From Spirochaeta sp. (GTDB lineage Bacteria > Spirochaetota > Spirochaetia > DSM-27196 > Alkalispirochaetaceae): a stretch of DNA of 11,989 nt. The stretch is taken from contig JAQIBO010000375.1 in assembly GCA_027859055.1 (NCBI GenBank), positions 1 to 11,989 on the forward strand, in the 5' to 3' direction. The position numbers were made by a program, and so were the translations under genes. Numbering within the stretch: the first letter of the stretch is position 1; each line of letters opens with the position of its first letter. Below, piece by piece: positions 6,176-11,748 of the stretch. The notes under the pieces are model-generated. The model made no database searches and was not told the origin of the DNA. It saw only the letters and a program-made list of their open reading frames with translations.

Positions 6176-6409
6176 TCAACGGCGCGCGTCGCCGTACCAT
6201 TCTTCCAGGTCACGCTCCGCCGCAGCAAACTCCTGCAGCCGGTCCTGAGTATACACCTCAACCGGAAGGGCCACCGCCGGCCGCAGCAGGATACCCTCCT
6301 CCGTAGATTCCGCAATGAGCAGCGAGTCCGCCTCAAGCCCCATCTCTTTGCGGAGCCTGGACGGAAGCGTAACCGTGCCCCTGTCGGTTACCGTCAGCGT
6401 TACCTTCAT
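6176..6409 (-). CDS. vapB: AbrB/MazE-type antitoxin (VapB)
   Basis: The product has 77 residues. The N-terminal SpoVT-AbrB swapped-hairpin DNA-binding domain is visible as MKVTLTVTDRGTVTLPSRLRKEMGL (1-25, given with its key GTVTLP turn) and a GILLRP strand near 40-45. The C-terminal half (YTQDRLQEFAAAERDLEEW) is an acidic amphipathic helix suited to wrap the PIN toxin. The frame stays open to 6487, but the AbrB domain starts exactly at ATG 6409. A -10 box lies 6 nt upstream, and no Shine-Dalgarno is present. First gene of the operon; autoregulation through the repeats at 6433-6487 is likely by analogy with other AbrB antitoxins. Confidence 0.87.
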   Translation of the reverse strand: MKVTLTVTDRGTVTLPSRLRKEMGLEADSLLIAESTEEGILLRPAVALPVEVYTQDRLQEFAAAERDLEEWYGDARR

Positions 6410-6415
6410 GACTAC

Positions 6416-6444
6416 AGTGTACGAGAGTGCCGGTATTTCTGCAA
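6416..6444 (-). promoter_or_regulatory. Promoter of the vapBC operon
   Basis: Minus-strand TTGCAG (6439-6444) and TACACT (6416-6421) are exactly 17 bp apart, and the -10 box ends 6 nt before ATG 6409. The transcription start would fall on or next to the ATG, giving a leaderless mRNA. The -35 box is part of a repeat unit, so a protein bound there would block the promoter. Confidence 0.55.
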
Positions 6445-6487
6445 GTATTTCTGCAATATAATTTGCAGTATTTCTGTTATTCTGCAA
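6433..6487. repeat. Operator-like repeat cluster upstream of vapBC
   Basis: GTATTTCTGCAA occurs twice in perfect tandem (6433-6444, 6445-6456), with degenerate copies at 6468-6476 and 6479-6487. CTGCAATATAATTTGCAG (6451-6468) is a palindrome with 6-bp arms; its centre reads TATAAT on the plus strand, a potential divergent -10 box. The cluster overlaps the vapBC -35 box. A cooperative binding site for the AbrB antitoxin is the simplest reading. Confidence 0.6.
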
Positions 6488-6537
6488 TCAGCGGTTCCCG
6501 TGAACTCCTGCGCCGTGAAGAACGCGACAGTTCGATG

Positions 6538-6543
6538 TATACT
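6538..6543 (+). promoter_or_regulatory. -10 box directly before the membrane protein gene
   Basis: TATACT ends 7 nt before ATG 6551 and there is no purine-rich ribosome binding site between them. The -35 region is weak. Confidence 0.4.
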
Positions 6544-6550
6544 GGACTGA

Positions 6551-7060
6551 ATGCTGAACCCGACGCGGCGCCGGAAAACACCGATCATTATCCTCTTCGC
6601 GGCCGCGCTGCTTCTCTTCGCCGTCATGTCCGCCCTCACCGACTTCCCCCTCCTGGACACGATGTTCCGCGCCTCCGCGGATGAGATCCACCGCGCCGTC
6701 TCCGCCCTCACCGCCGGCCAAGTCCGCGCCTACCGAACCATGCTGGTCGTCGACTTCCTCTACGCCATCGCCTACACCGGCCTCCTGGTTCTCCTCTTCC
6801 GATCATTTAAATCGAACCAAAGGTTCTGCGGAGCCATTCGCCGGACCGGGGTTGCCGCGGCCCTTGCGGCGGGCCTCGCCGACTACTTCGAAAACGCGTT
6901 GGTCCTGGCCGTTCTGGCAGCCCTGCCCGGGGAGTCTCCGCTTGCGACTGTTCTGGGGGTAGCAACCACCGTGAAGTGGATCGCCGTCGCGACAGCGGTG
7001 GCGCTCCTGGTGGTCACGTTTATCCTGCGGGACGGTCCACGCCGACGGCGGTCCCCTTGA
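6551..7060 (+). CDS. Four-helix integral membrane protein of unknown function
   Basis: I do not recognise the family. The 169-residue product has a basic N-terminus (NPTRRRKT) and four strong hydrophobic stretches at about 11-30, 64-84, 99-125 and 131-159. It ends in a very basic tail (RDGPRRRRSP). By the positive-inside rule both ends should be cytoplasmic. Notable polar residues inside helices are D68 (VVDFLYAIAY) and D111, E114 and N115 (LADYFENALV), a pattern that may bind a ligand or ion. No Shine-Dalgarno; a TATACT box ends 7 nt before the ATG. The gene is divergent from vapBC, and its last 41 bp overlap the 3' end of the alkD-like gene on the other strand. Codon use (strong third-position G/C) supports a real gene. 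Confidence 0.75.
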   Translation: MLNPTRRRKTPIIILFAAALLLFAVMSALTDFPLLDTMFRASADEIHRAVSALTAGQVRAYRTMLVVDFLYAIAYTGLLVLLFRSFKSNQRFCGAIRRTGVAAALAAGLADYFENALVLAVLAALPGESPLATVLGVATTVKWIAVATAVALLVVTFILRDGPRRRRSP

Positions 7061-7772
7061 GAAAACTCTGACGCTCGGTTTCGGGGAAGTGCTCGATCGC
7101 GTACCGCAGCATCGTCCGCGGCATCTCCCGATAGCGCTTCAGCAGAAACGACCGTGCAACCTCCCGATCGCGTTTTCCAATCTCCCGCACCATCCACCCG
7201 ATCGCCTTGTGCATCAGATCGTGGGGGTGTCGGAGGTGACAGTCCGCCAGCTCCAGCGTCGGGACAAAGACCCCGGCGCGAATAAACGCCAGCGTTGCCA
7301 GAACCGCCGTTCGTTCCCGCCAGAGATGACCAGACCGGGCAAGTGTCCATAAGAGCTCCGGCGTTCCCGACCCGGTGTACTCGGAAAGCAACGCCGGCCC
7401 GAGGATCTTCGGCGCTGAGGTATCGACAAGGTCCCAGTTGTTCACGTAGTCCAGATTTGCCACGTACCGCTCGACTACTACTCGCCGTTGTTCGGCGTCG
7501 CCGCGCTCAAACTGCTCGGTCAGTATGCACAGCGCGGTCATACGGCATTCGTGAAACGGGTCACGCAGGAGTTCCTCTACGGCAGGAGGACCGAGAGCGC
7601 GAAACCTCCGGGCGACGGCGCGTTGCTCCGGTACGGTAACACCCAGAAACCGATCGCCTTCGCCGTATCCGCCCGGCTGGGTCTGGAAAAACCGTTCATG
7701 GTGGCGCGCCCGTTCCGCGGAACTGAGCTCCTTCAGGGCATCGCGTACCGCAGCGGCGTCGTTGCTTCCCAT
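7020..7772 (-). CDS. DNA alkylation repair protein, AlkD-like HEAT-repeat glycosylase
   Basis: The 250-residue protein matches the AlkC/AlkD superfamily of HEAT-repeat DNA glycosylases, which release N3- and N7-alkylated purines. Family hallmarks seen are GVTVPEQRAVAR (44-55), HECRMTALCIL, YVNNWDLVDTSAPKILG (109-125), the LWRERTAVLAT helix, and HDLMHKAIGWMVREIGKRD. W113 and D117 correspond to the catalytic-pocket W109 and D113 of Bacillus cereus AlkD, and W193 probably to W187. The frame is open to 7979, but ATG 7772 starts a family-typical N-terminus, and TACAAT lies 6 nt before it. The last 41 bp overlap the membrane protein gene tail to tail. Single-gene unit; likely cytoplasmic base-excision repair. 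The assignment is secure, the lesion range inferred. Confidence 0.92.
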   Translation of the reverse strand: MGSNDAAAVRDALKELSSAERARHHERFFQTQPGGYGEGDRFLGVTVPEQRAVARRFRALGPPAVEELLRDPFHECRMTALCILTEQFERGDAEQRRVVVERYVANLDYVNNWDLVDTSAPKILGPALLSEYTGSGTPELLWTLARSGHLWRERTAVLATLAFIRAGVFVPTLELADCHLRHPHDLMHKAIGWMVREIGKRDREVARSFLLKRYREMPRTMLRYAIEHFPETERQSFLKGTAVGVDRPAG

Positions 7773-7778
7773 ACGGAG

Positions 7779-7807
7779 ATTGTACCGCCGCCCTGTTTGG
7801 CGCACAA
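7779..7807 (-). promoter_or_regulatory. Promoter of the alkD-like gene
   Basis: TTGTGC (7802-7807) and TACAAT (7779-7784) on the minus strand are 17 bp apart; the -10 box ends 6 nt before ATG 7772, so the transcript probably begins at or beside the start codon. Confidence 0.5.
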
Positions 7808-7877
7808 CCGACCATCGGAGAATCCTGCTGAAAGGCCGAGACAAAGCGAGACTACCGTTGCGGGTGGGACAGGCAGC

Positions 7878-7907
7878 TTGCCAACATACGCTGCCGGAAC
7901 GTACACT
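7878..7907 (+). promoter_or_regulatory. Promoter of the small ORF-phosphatase operon
   Basis: TTGCCA (7878-7883) and TACACT (7902-7907) with an 18-bp spacer. The -10 box ends 6 nt before GTG 7914. This is the main support for that small gene and for a shared transcript with the phosphatase at 8110. Confidence 0.5.
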
Positions 7908-7913
7908 TTTTAT

Positions 7914-8084
7914 GTGATACGCACGGACCTTGGTCGGCGCCTGCGCGAGCGCAACATCGCGGCGCTGTCTCCGGAGCAAAGAATAAAACTGAACGATCGT
8001 GAACGGGCGGAACTCCTGTCTATCACACCGGATCGCGGCTGGTCGGATTTCGTGCGCCGGTGGCGACGGCGGTATACACGATGA
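7914..8084 (+). CDS. Small unrecognised basic protein
   Basis: This 56-residue ORF starts at GTG. It is highly charged, with a long predicted helix (around RTDLGRRLRERNIAALSPEQ), an acidic-basic middle and a very basic end (DFVRRWRRRYTR). I know no family for it. Support comes from context: a good -35/-10 pair whose -10 box ends 6 nt before the GTG, the same geometry as several neighbours, and its stop lying 25 nt before the phosphatase start, implying one operon. It does not resemble the overlapping frame of the alkD-like gene. The open frame continues upstream to 7488 but there it is antisense to that gene. It may be a small DNA- or RNA-binding protein, but this is only a guess from charge. 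Confidence 0.45.
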   Translation: MIRTDLGRRLRERNIAALSPEQRIKLNDRERAELLSITPDRGWSDFVRRWRRRYTR

Positions 8085-8109
8085 CCACCGTCAGCTTTGA
8101 GGAGGAACC

Positions 8110-8847
8110 GTGGAGCTCTACATCATTCGTCACGCCCAGTCGGCAAACAACGCGCTACGCGACCTGGCCGACCGCGTCTGTGACCCGCACCTGACCGAGC
8201 TTGGGAGGCAGCAAGCGGCCCGGCTGGCGCGCCACCTGGCAAGCGAGCCGCATCCCGAGCAGCGTCACGGAAGAGATCCGGAGGAAACGAGCGTCGAGAC
8301 GATAGCGGGCTACGGGATAGTGAAGCTCTACTGCAGCGCGATGCACCGCTCGCTCGAGACCGCCACGACGATTGGCAACGCGATCGGTGTCAGCCCTGAA
8401 ATCTGGATCGATCTCCACGAGAACGGCGGAATCTTTCTTGACCATCACGACGAGCGCGGCGTGGTCGGATACCCCGGCATGACCCGCTCAGAGATCGAAG
8501 CAGCGTTCCCGACTGCGGTGATTGGCGATGACATCGGAGCGGACGGGTGGTGGCACCTCGCAGCCGGACAGGAGGATTGGCCAACGTGTCAAGGTCGGGC
8601 GATCCGGGTCGCGAAAGAGTTGTGGCGATGGGCAGACGACGGGGTCCGTGGCCCCGTCGCGCTCGTCAGCCACGCCGGCTTCATGGAAGCGTTGTTGAAG
8701 GCGATGCTGGACCACCTGCCCGCCGCGGATCTGACGATCTATCACCTCAACACGGCAATCACCAGGATCGACGTAGGTCCCGGCCACGAACTGCACGTCC
8801 GCTATCTCAACCGCGTGCCGCATCTACCCCAGGAACGCGTGTCGTGA
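8110..8847 (+). CDS. Histidine phosphatase superfamily protein (phosphoglycerate mutase-like)
   Basis: The 245-residue protein has the branch-1 signature at its N-terminus: ELYIIRHAQSANN with R7 and the phospho-accepting H8 (the motif is RHA rather than the usual RHG). It also has R80 in CSAMHRSLETA, E104 in HENGG and H188 in LVSHAGF, completing the phosphate pocket. Two insertions, near 45-68 and 108-160, make it longer than the 200-residue phosphatases, so it is probably not a glycolytic mutase but a phosphatase of unknown substrate. Start: GTG 8110, with AGGAGG 4 nt upstream, one of the best ribosome binding sites in the window. It follows a small basic ORF by 25 bp and probably shares its promoter. 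Soluble, no signal peptide. Confidence 0.88.
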   Translation: MELYIIRHAQSANNALRDLADRVCDPHLTELGRQQAARLARHLASEPHPEQRHGRDPEETSVETIAGYGIVKLYCSAMHRSLETATTIGNAIGVSPEIWIDLHENGGIFLDHHDERGVVGYPGMTRSEIEAAFPTAVIGDDIGADGWWHLAAGQEDWPTCQGRAIRVAKELWRWADDGVRGPVALVSHAGFMEALLKAMLDHLPAADLTIYHLNTAITRIDVGPGHELHVRYLNRVPHLPQERVS

Positions 8848-8876
8848 TCCGCCGGTTTTAAGAGGGTCGTGGTTAA

Positions 8877-8895
8877 TGTTCAAAGGTGTTGAACA
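8877..8895. repeat. Inverted repeat before the truncated dehydrogenase gene
   Basis: TGTTCAA, a 5-nt spacer (AGGTG), and TTGAACA form a perfect 7-bp dyad ending 2 nt before the AGGAGG at 8898. The position suits an operator of the gene that once began at 8912. Confidence 0.4.
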
Positions 8896-8911
8896 GTAGG
8901 AGGCCAAACCC

Positions 8912-8965
8912 ATGAAAGCAATGGTATTCACCGAGTATGGCGCTGCAGCCATTCCTGCGCCCTGA
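8912..8965 (+). pseudogene. First codons of a zinc-type alcohol dehydrogenase/quinone reductase, truncated
   Basis: AGGAGG (8898-8903) is followed 8 nt later by an ATG reading MKAMVFTEYG, the standard start of medium-chain dehydrogenases of the zinc alcohol dehydrogenase or quinone reductase type. Homology ends at about 8941; seven meaningless codons and a TGA follow. The sequence after the break is the 3' end of the ATPase gene on the opposite strand. No remainder of the dehydrogenase occurs in the window. I infer that the ATPase-containing segment replaced or was inserted into this gene. Confidence 0.6.
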
Positions 8966-10046
8966 TAACGGGGATATCGCCATAGACCTCCTGGCGCAGA
9001 CTTCCGACCAACTGGACGGCGGGGATACCGTAGCGCTCCCGGAAATAAAGGAGGGCGGGCGCGGGCTGACGATCGCTGGTCTTCACCTCCACCATCAGCG
9101 ACGGCTCCTCTGCCCGGGTGAGCAGGAAATCGACCTCCTTGCCCTCTTTGGTCCGCAGGTAGCGAAGACTCCGCGCGATTCCATCGGTATCTTCAGCGGT
9201 GGCGCCGGCAGCTAACAGGGCGACGGCAACGTGGTTTTCCAGACGAACCCCGGGATCGCCGGCCACCAGACCCGTATCAAAAAAGTAGAGCTTCGGCTGC
9301 TGGGTCATGGCACGGGCGATCGAACGCTGGTGAGGGTATATCCGGAAAACGATGTACAACGCCTCCAGCACGTCTATATATTTGCGGACCGTGTTCGGTG
9401 CCACGCCGATATCTTCCGCGATCGCCTGGTAGCTCAACGGCGATCCCACCCGGGTTCGCAGCAGCTCCACCAGCAGATTCATCGCCCGCAAGTCCCGGAT
9501 ATTCTCAAAGTTGAGAATGTCCTCCCGGATCAAGCCATCAAGGTAAAAGCGACGCCACCGCTGTGCGTCGTTGGGATCCTGCGCCAGAAACGGCTCAGGA
9601 AAGCCACCCCGGGCAACGAAATGATCAAGGGATCTTGCAGACTCCGCCCAGTCTGCCTCAGCCGGGGTGATGGGAAAGAGCCGATGGTGGAAAAAGCGCC
9701 CGGCCAGACTCTCCCCCGATTGTCGGAACGTCTCGAGTCGGGCGCTCCCGGTAACCAGGATGGCAGTCTCCGCCGGGCGCGTATCAAACACCCCCTTTAG
9801 GTACGTTTTCCACCCCGGCATCTTGTGAATTTCATCGAAGATCAGAAGATCCGCCTCCGGCGACCACGCTTCGTCGATGATGATCTGCCGGTCCTGTGCA
9901 TTATCCCAGGTGAGGTACACGGGTGAAGTGAACTGTTCTGCGATCCGACGCGCAAGCCATGTTTTCCCCACCTGACGCGGGCCGGAGAGAAACACCATCT
10001 TTTTGGTCAGATCGGCCTTGATTCGGTCAAAAACCCAGCGCTTCAT
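8928..10046 (-). CDS. AAA-type ATPase with C-terminal DUF4143 domain
   Basis: This is a complete 372-residue member of the AAA_14/DUF4143 family. Residues 1-155 hold the P-loop ATPase: Walker A GPRQVGKT (22-29), Walker B LLIFDEIH (67-74), the sensor strand LVTGSA (97-102) and the AGRFFHHRLFPI block. Residues about 195-235 form a winged-helix-like segment (YQAIAEDIGVAPNTVRKY). The DUF4143 end has a PD-(D/E)XK-like site, E304-x-D306 (GKEVDFLL) and E320-x-K322 (MVEVKTS). The role of the family is not established. Its gene is divergent from phd-vapC across a 155-bp gap with a large dyad. Its last codons and TGA are made from the complement of the truncated dehydrogenase start (8928-8941), so the natural C-terminus may differ. 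A TTGACT-16-CAGAAT pair ends 7 nt before the ATG. Confidence 0.92.
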   Translation of the reverse strand: MKRWVFDRIKADLTKKMVFLSGPRQVGKTWLARRIAEQFTSPVYLTWDNAQDRQIIIDEAWSPEADLLIFDEIHKMPGWKTYLKGVFDTRPAETAILVTGSARLETFRQSGESLAGRFFHHRLFPITPAEADWAESARSLDHFVARGGFPEPFLAQDPNDAQRWRRFYLDGLIREDILNFENIRDLRAMNLLVELLRTRVGSPLSYQAIAEDIGVAPNTVRKYIDVLEALYIVFRIYPHQRSIARAMTQQPKLYFFDTGLVAGDPGVRLENHVAVALLAAGATAEDTDGIARSLRYLRTKEGKEVDFLLTRAEEPSLMVEVKTSDRQPAPALLYFRERYGIPAVQLVGSLRQEVYGDIPVIRAQEWLQRHTR

Positions 10047-10048
10047 GC

Positions 10049-10080
10049 TGACTATTCTGCATTCTAATGCGGTATAGTCA
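10049..10080. repeat. 32-bp interrupted palindrome at the ATPase promoter
   Basis: Symmetric around 10064/10065: TGACTAT (10049-10055) pairs with ATAGTCA (10074-10080), and GCATT (10059-10063) with AATGC (10066-10070), separated by 3-nt unpaired gaps. It covers the predicted -35 (10076-10081) and -10 region of the ATPase gene, as an operator would. Part of it, TGCGGTATAGTCA (10068-10080), recurs with two changes at 10100-10112, 32 bp away. Confidence 0.55.
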
Positions 10081-10157
10081 AGACTACCGCGCAGTATGGT
10101 GCGGAATAGACAGAGCGACGCGGATGAAAACAGTCCTCAGCAGGCGCTCTTCGTTTC

Positions 10158-10173
10158 TTGACAAGTTGACAGG
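10158..10173 (+). promoter_or_regulatory. Tandem TTGACA elements before phd-vapC
   Basis: TTGACAAG and TTGACAGG follow each other directly. Both contain a perfect -35 hexamer, but no good -10 box stands 16-18 bp downstream of either. They may be a -35 plus operator half-sites. The phd start itself is preceded by AGGA (10190-10193) with 8-nt spacing. Confidence 0.35.
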
Positions 10174-10201
10174 TTAAGTCTCCGCGATCAGGATATGACA
10201 T

Positions 10202-10444
10202 ATGAAAGCATTGCCCGTTGGCGAAATCAAAGCCCGGTTTTCTGAAGTCCTTGAAAAGGTGAAGCGCGGGGAGTCGTTCGGGATTCTGTATGGCAGGAAA
10301 AAGACGCCGGTCGCCATGATAGTTCCGTATGTCGCTACCGAAGAAACGGCAGAACGCAAACTCGGCATTCTCGACGGGAAGGTACGGATTACGTTTGCGG
10401 ATGACTTCAAAATCACCGAAGAAGAGTTCGTTCGCCTGAGATGA
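10202..10444 (+). CDS. Phd/YefM-type antitoxin
   Basis: The 80-residue product is a typical antitoxin of the Phd/YefM fold. The N-terminal DNA-binding part has GEIKARFSEVLEKVKRGESFGILYGRK with the characteristic PVAMIVP strand (about residues 36-42). The acidic C-terminus (ADDFKITEEEFVRLR) is expected to be disordered and to occupy the toxin active site. It starts at ATG 10202, 8 nt after AGGA, and overlaps the vapC start by 4 bp (ATGA), giving translational coupling. It should repress its own promoter. The base composition is visibly less GC-rich than that of most of the window, which suggests separate acquisition. Confidence 0.92.
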   Translation: MKALPVGEIKARFSEVLEKVKRGESFGILYGRKKTPVAMIVPYVATEETAERKLGILDGKVRITFADDFKITEEEFVRLR

Positions 10445-10842
10445 AATACCTCCTGGACACCCACACATTTATCTGGTCTCTTGCGCAATCGACGTTGATT
10501 CCAGAACGGGCGAGGCAAGAATTGCGAAATCCCGGAAACGAAGTTTTCATAAGCGCCGTCAATCTGTGGGAGATATCAATCAAGACGCGGATACAGAAAA
10601 TCGACCTCGGGGGTGTGGCAATTGGCGACCTGATTGCACTGGCCGAGGAGACGGGATTTCAGCTGATCGGTCTGTCACCTGAGGAAGCCATTGCGTATGG
10701 TTCGCTTGAAGAGGATAGTCATTTCGATCCGTTTGACAGGATGCTTATCTGGCAAGCGATACGGAGAAATCTCACCATGGTCAGTCGGGATTCAGAGTTT
10801 GGGAAATTCGTTCCGTATGGTTTGGCGCTCTTGTGGAAGTAA
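10441..10842 (+). CDS. vapC: VapC-type PIN-domain toxin
   Basis: The 133-residue PIN ribonuclease belongs to the type that pairs with Phd-like antitoxins. It has MKYLLDTHTFIW at the start (D6), FISAVNLWEISIK (E44), DSHFDPFDRMLIWQA (D96 and D99) and TMVSRDSEF (D117). These supply the acidic Mg2+ site; the DPFDRML block is the signature of this subgroup. The protein is complete and the start overlaps the antitoxin stop by 4 bp. Like its partner it is AT-richer than the surroundings, and the shift back to GC-rich DNA occurs within about 30 bp of its stop. It is distinct from the AbrB-paired PIN toxin at 5714-6172, so the two systems are unlikely to be recent duplicates. Confidence 0.93.
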   Translation: MKYLLDTHTFIWSLAQSTLIPERARQELRNPGNEVFISAVNLWEISIKTRIQKIDLGGVAIGDLIALAEETGFQLIGLSPEEAIAYGSLEEDSHFDPFDRMLIWQAIRRNLTMVSRDSEFGKFVPYGLALLWK

Positions 10843-10990
10843 GAGAAATACAACTTCGGCTCCGACCCGCTGCTCATACGGCTGGACCGGGCCGCGATTC
10901 GGCGGCACGGGTGTTGCGGTACGCGAGGGGGTGTCCTACCTCCTGCACGGCATCATCAAGGCAAGGAGCTGCGAAAGAAGGAGGTACGGT
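10843..10990 (+). other. Gap between vapC and the hydrolase gene
   Basis: 148 bp without a supported gene. The frame leading into the hydrolase stays open (…GTGVAVREGVSYLLHG…) but has no start signal and no family I recognise; it may be decayed coding sequence. The GC content rises at about 10855. Only the AAGGAGG at the right edge is clearly functional. Confidence 0.4.
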
Positions 10991-11674
10991 ATGAAAATCC
11001 GACAGGTGTCTGACCACATTTACGCCTTGAGCACGTGGGTGATCATCCCGATTCACGTATGGCTGGTGAGAGCCGCCGAAGGCCTGACCCTGGTAGACGC
11101 GGGTATTGGTCCCATGGCCGGGGGAATCCTCCGTACCGTTGATCAACTGGGGCACGGGCCGATCCGTCGCATTCTGTTGACCCACGGTCACGTAGACCAC
11201 GTCGGCGCGATCGACCCGGTCCTGAAGAACGGTGACATTCCCGTTCTGGTCCATCCGGAGGAGATCCCCTGCCTGGAAGGTGATTTGCCCTATCCCCGAC
11301 GGAAGAAGGCACAGCGTACGGTCAGGCCGGGTGTCGTGACGCCACTCCCGCTCTCCGTCGACGGCATGCCGGTATCCCCCGACGGAGACGCTCCGTCGGA
11401 CGGGTTGGTCCCGTACCACACGCCGGGACACGCTCCCGGTCACACCGTCTGGTTTCACCCGGAGGACGGAGTGCTCCTCGCGGGAGATCTCTTCACCTCC
11501 CGCAAGGGTCAACTTCGTCCCCCGATCGCGATGTTCACCGCCGACATGGCCCAGGCGATGCGTAGCGCCCGCATTCTGGAACAACTCAACCCGAGTCGCC
11601 TGGAGGTGTGCCATGGAGGGCCGGTGAGAAATCCGCTCGAACAGCTGCCGGGGTACCTGGAGCGGTACGCATGA
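10991..11674 (+). CDS. Metallo-beta-lactamase-fold hydrolase
   Basis: The 227-residue hydrolase has the full dinuclear-metal set: H65-x-H67-x-D69-H70 in LLTHGHVDHVG, H147 in TPGHAPGHT, D166 in LLAGDLFTS and H208 in EVCHGG. The TPGHAPGH and GD blocks resemble glyoxalase II-like and other small MBL hydrolases; the substrate cannot be told. Start: ATG 10991, preceded by AAGGAGG with 6-nt spacing; the open frame upstream lacks such a signal. No signal peptide, so probably cytoplasmic. The stop TGA overlaps by 4 bp (ATGA) the start of a truncated AbrB antitoxin, which suggests the gene once led an operon with a TA pair. Intact by length. Confidence 0.9.
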   Translation: MKIRQVSDHIYALSTWVIIPIHVWLVRAAEGLTLVDAGIGPMAGGILRTVDQLGHGPIRRILLTHGHVDHVGAIDPVLKNGDIPVLVHPEEIPCLEGDLPYPRRKKAQRTVRPGVVTPLPLSVDGMPVSPDGDAPSDGLVPYHTPGHAPGHTVWFHPEDGVLLAGDLFTSRKGQLRPPIAMFTADMAQAMRSARILEQLNPSRLEVCHGGPVRNPLEQLPGYLERYA

Positions 11675-11748
11675 AGGTTCCGATTGATCGGCTGGGTAGA
11701 ATCGCGGTGCCGAAATCGGTCTGCTCCCTCTACTCGAGATCGAAGTGA
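11671..11748 (+). pseudogene. Truncated AbrB-type antitoxin start
   Basis: ATG 11671, with GGAG 8 nt upstream and a 4-bp overlap with the hydrolase stop, begins MKVPIDRLGRIAVPKSV. This is the first beta hairpin of SpoVT-AbrB antitoxins (compare the common GRI-V-PK turn). After 17 residues homology stops; eight unrelated codons and TGA (11746-11748) follow inside the 3' end of the opposing VOC gene. Only the start of the gene survives, and no PIN or MazF partner follows. Confidence 0.6.

Noticed and set aside
5831..6550. 239-codon plus-strand ORF over vapBC
   Set aside because: Antisense to the PIN and AbrB genes; no recognisable motif and no start signal.
7773..7979. Upstream extension of the alkD-like frame
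   Set aside because: The extra 69 residues are basic and unrelated to the family, and would cross the predicted promoter.
9530..9787. Minus-strand ORF inside the ATPase gene
   Set aside because: Alternative frame of the complete DUF4143 ATPase with no homology of its own.
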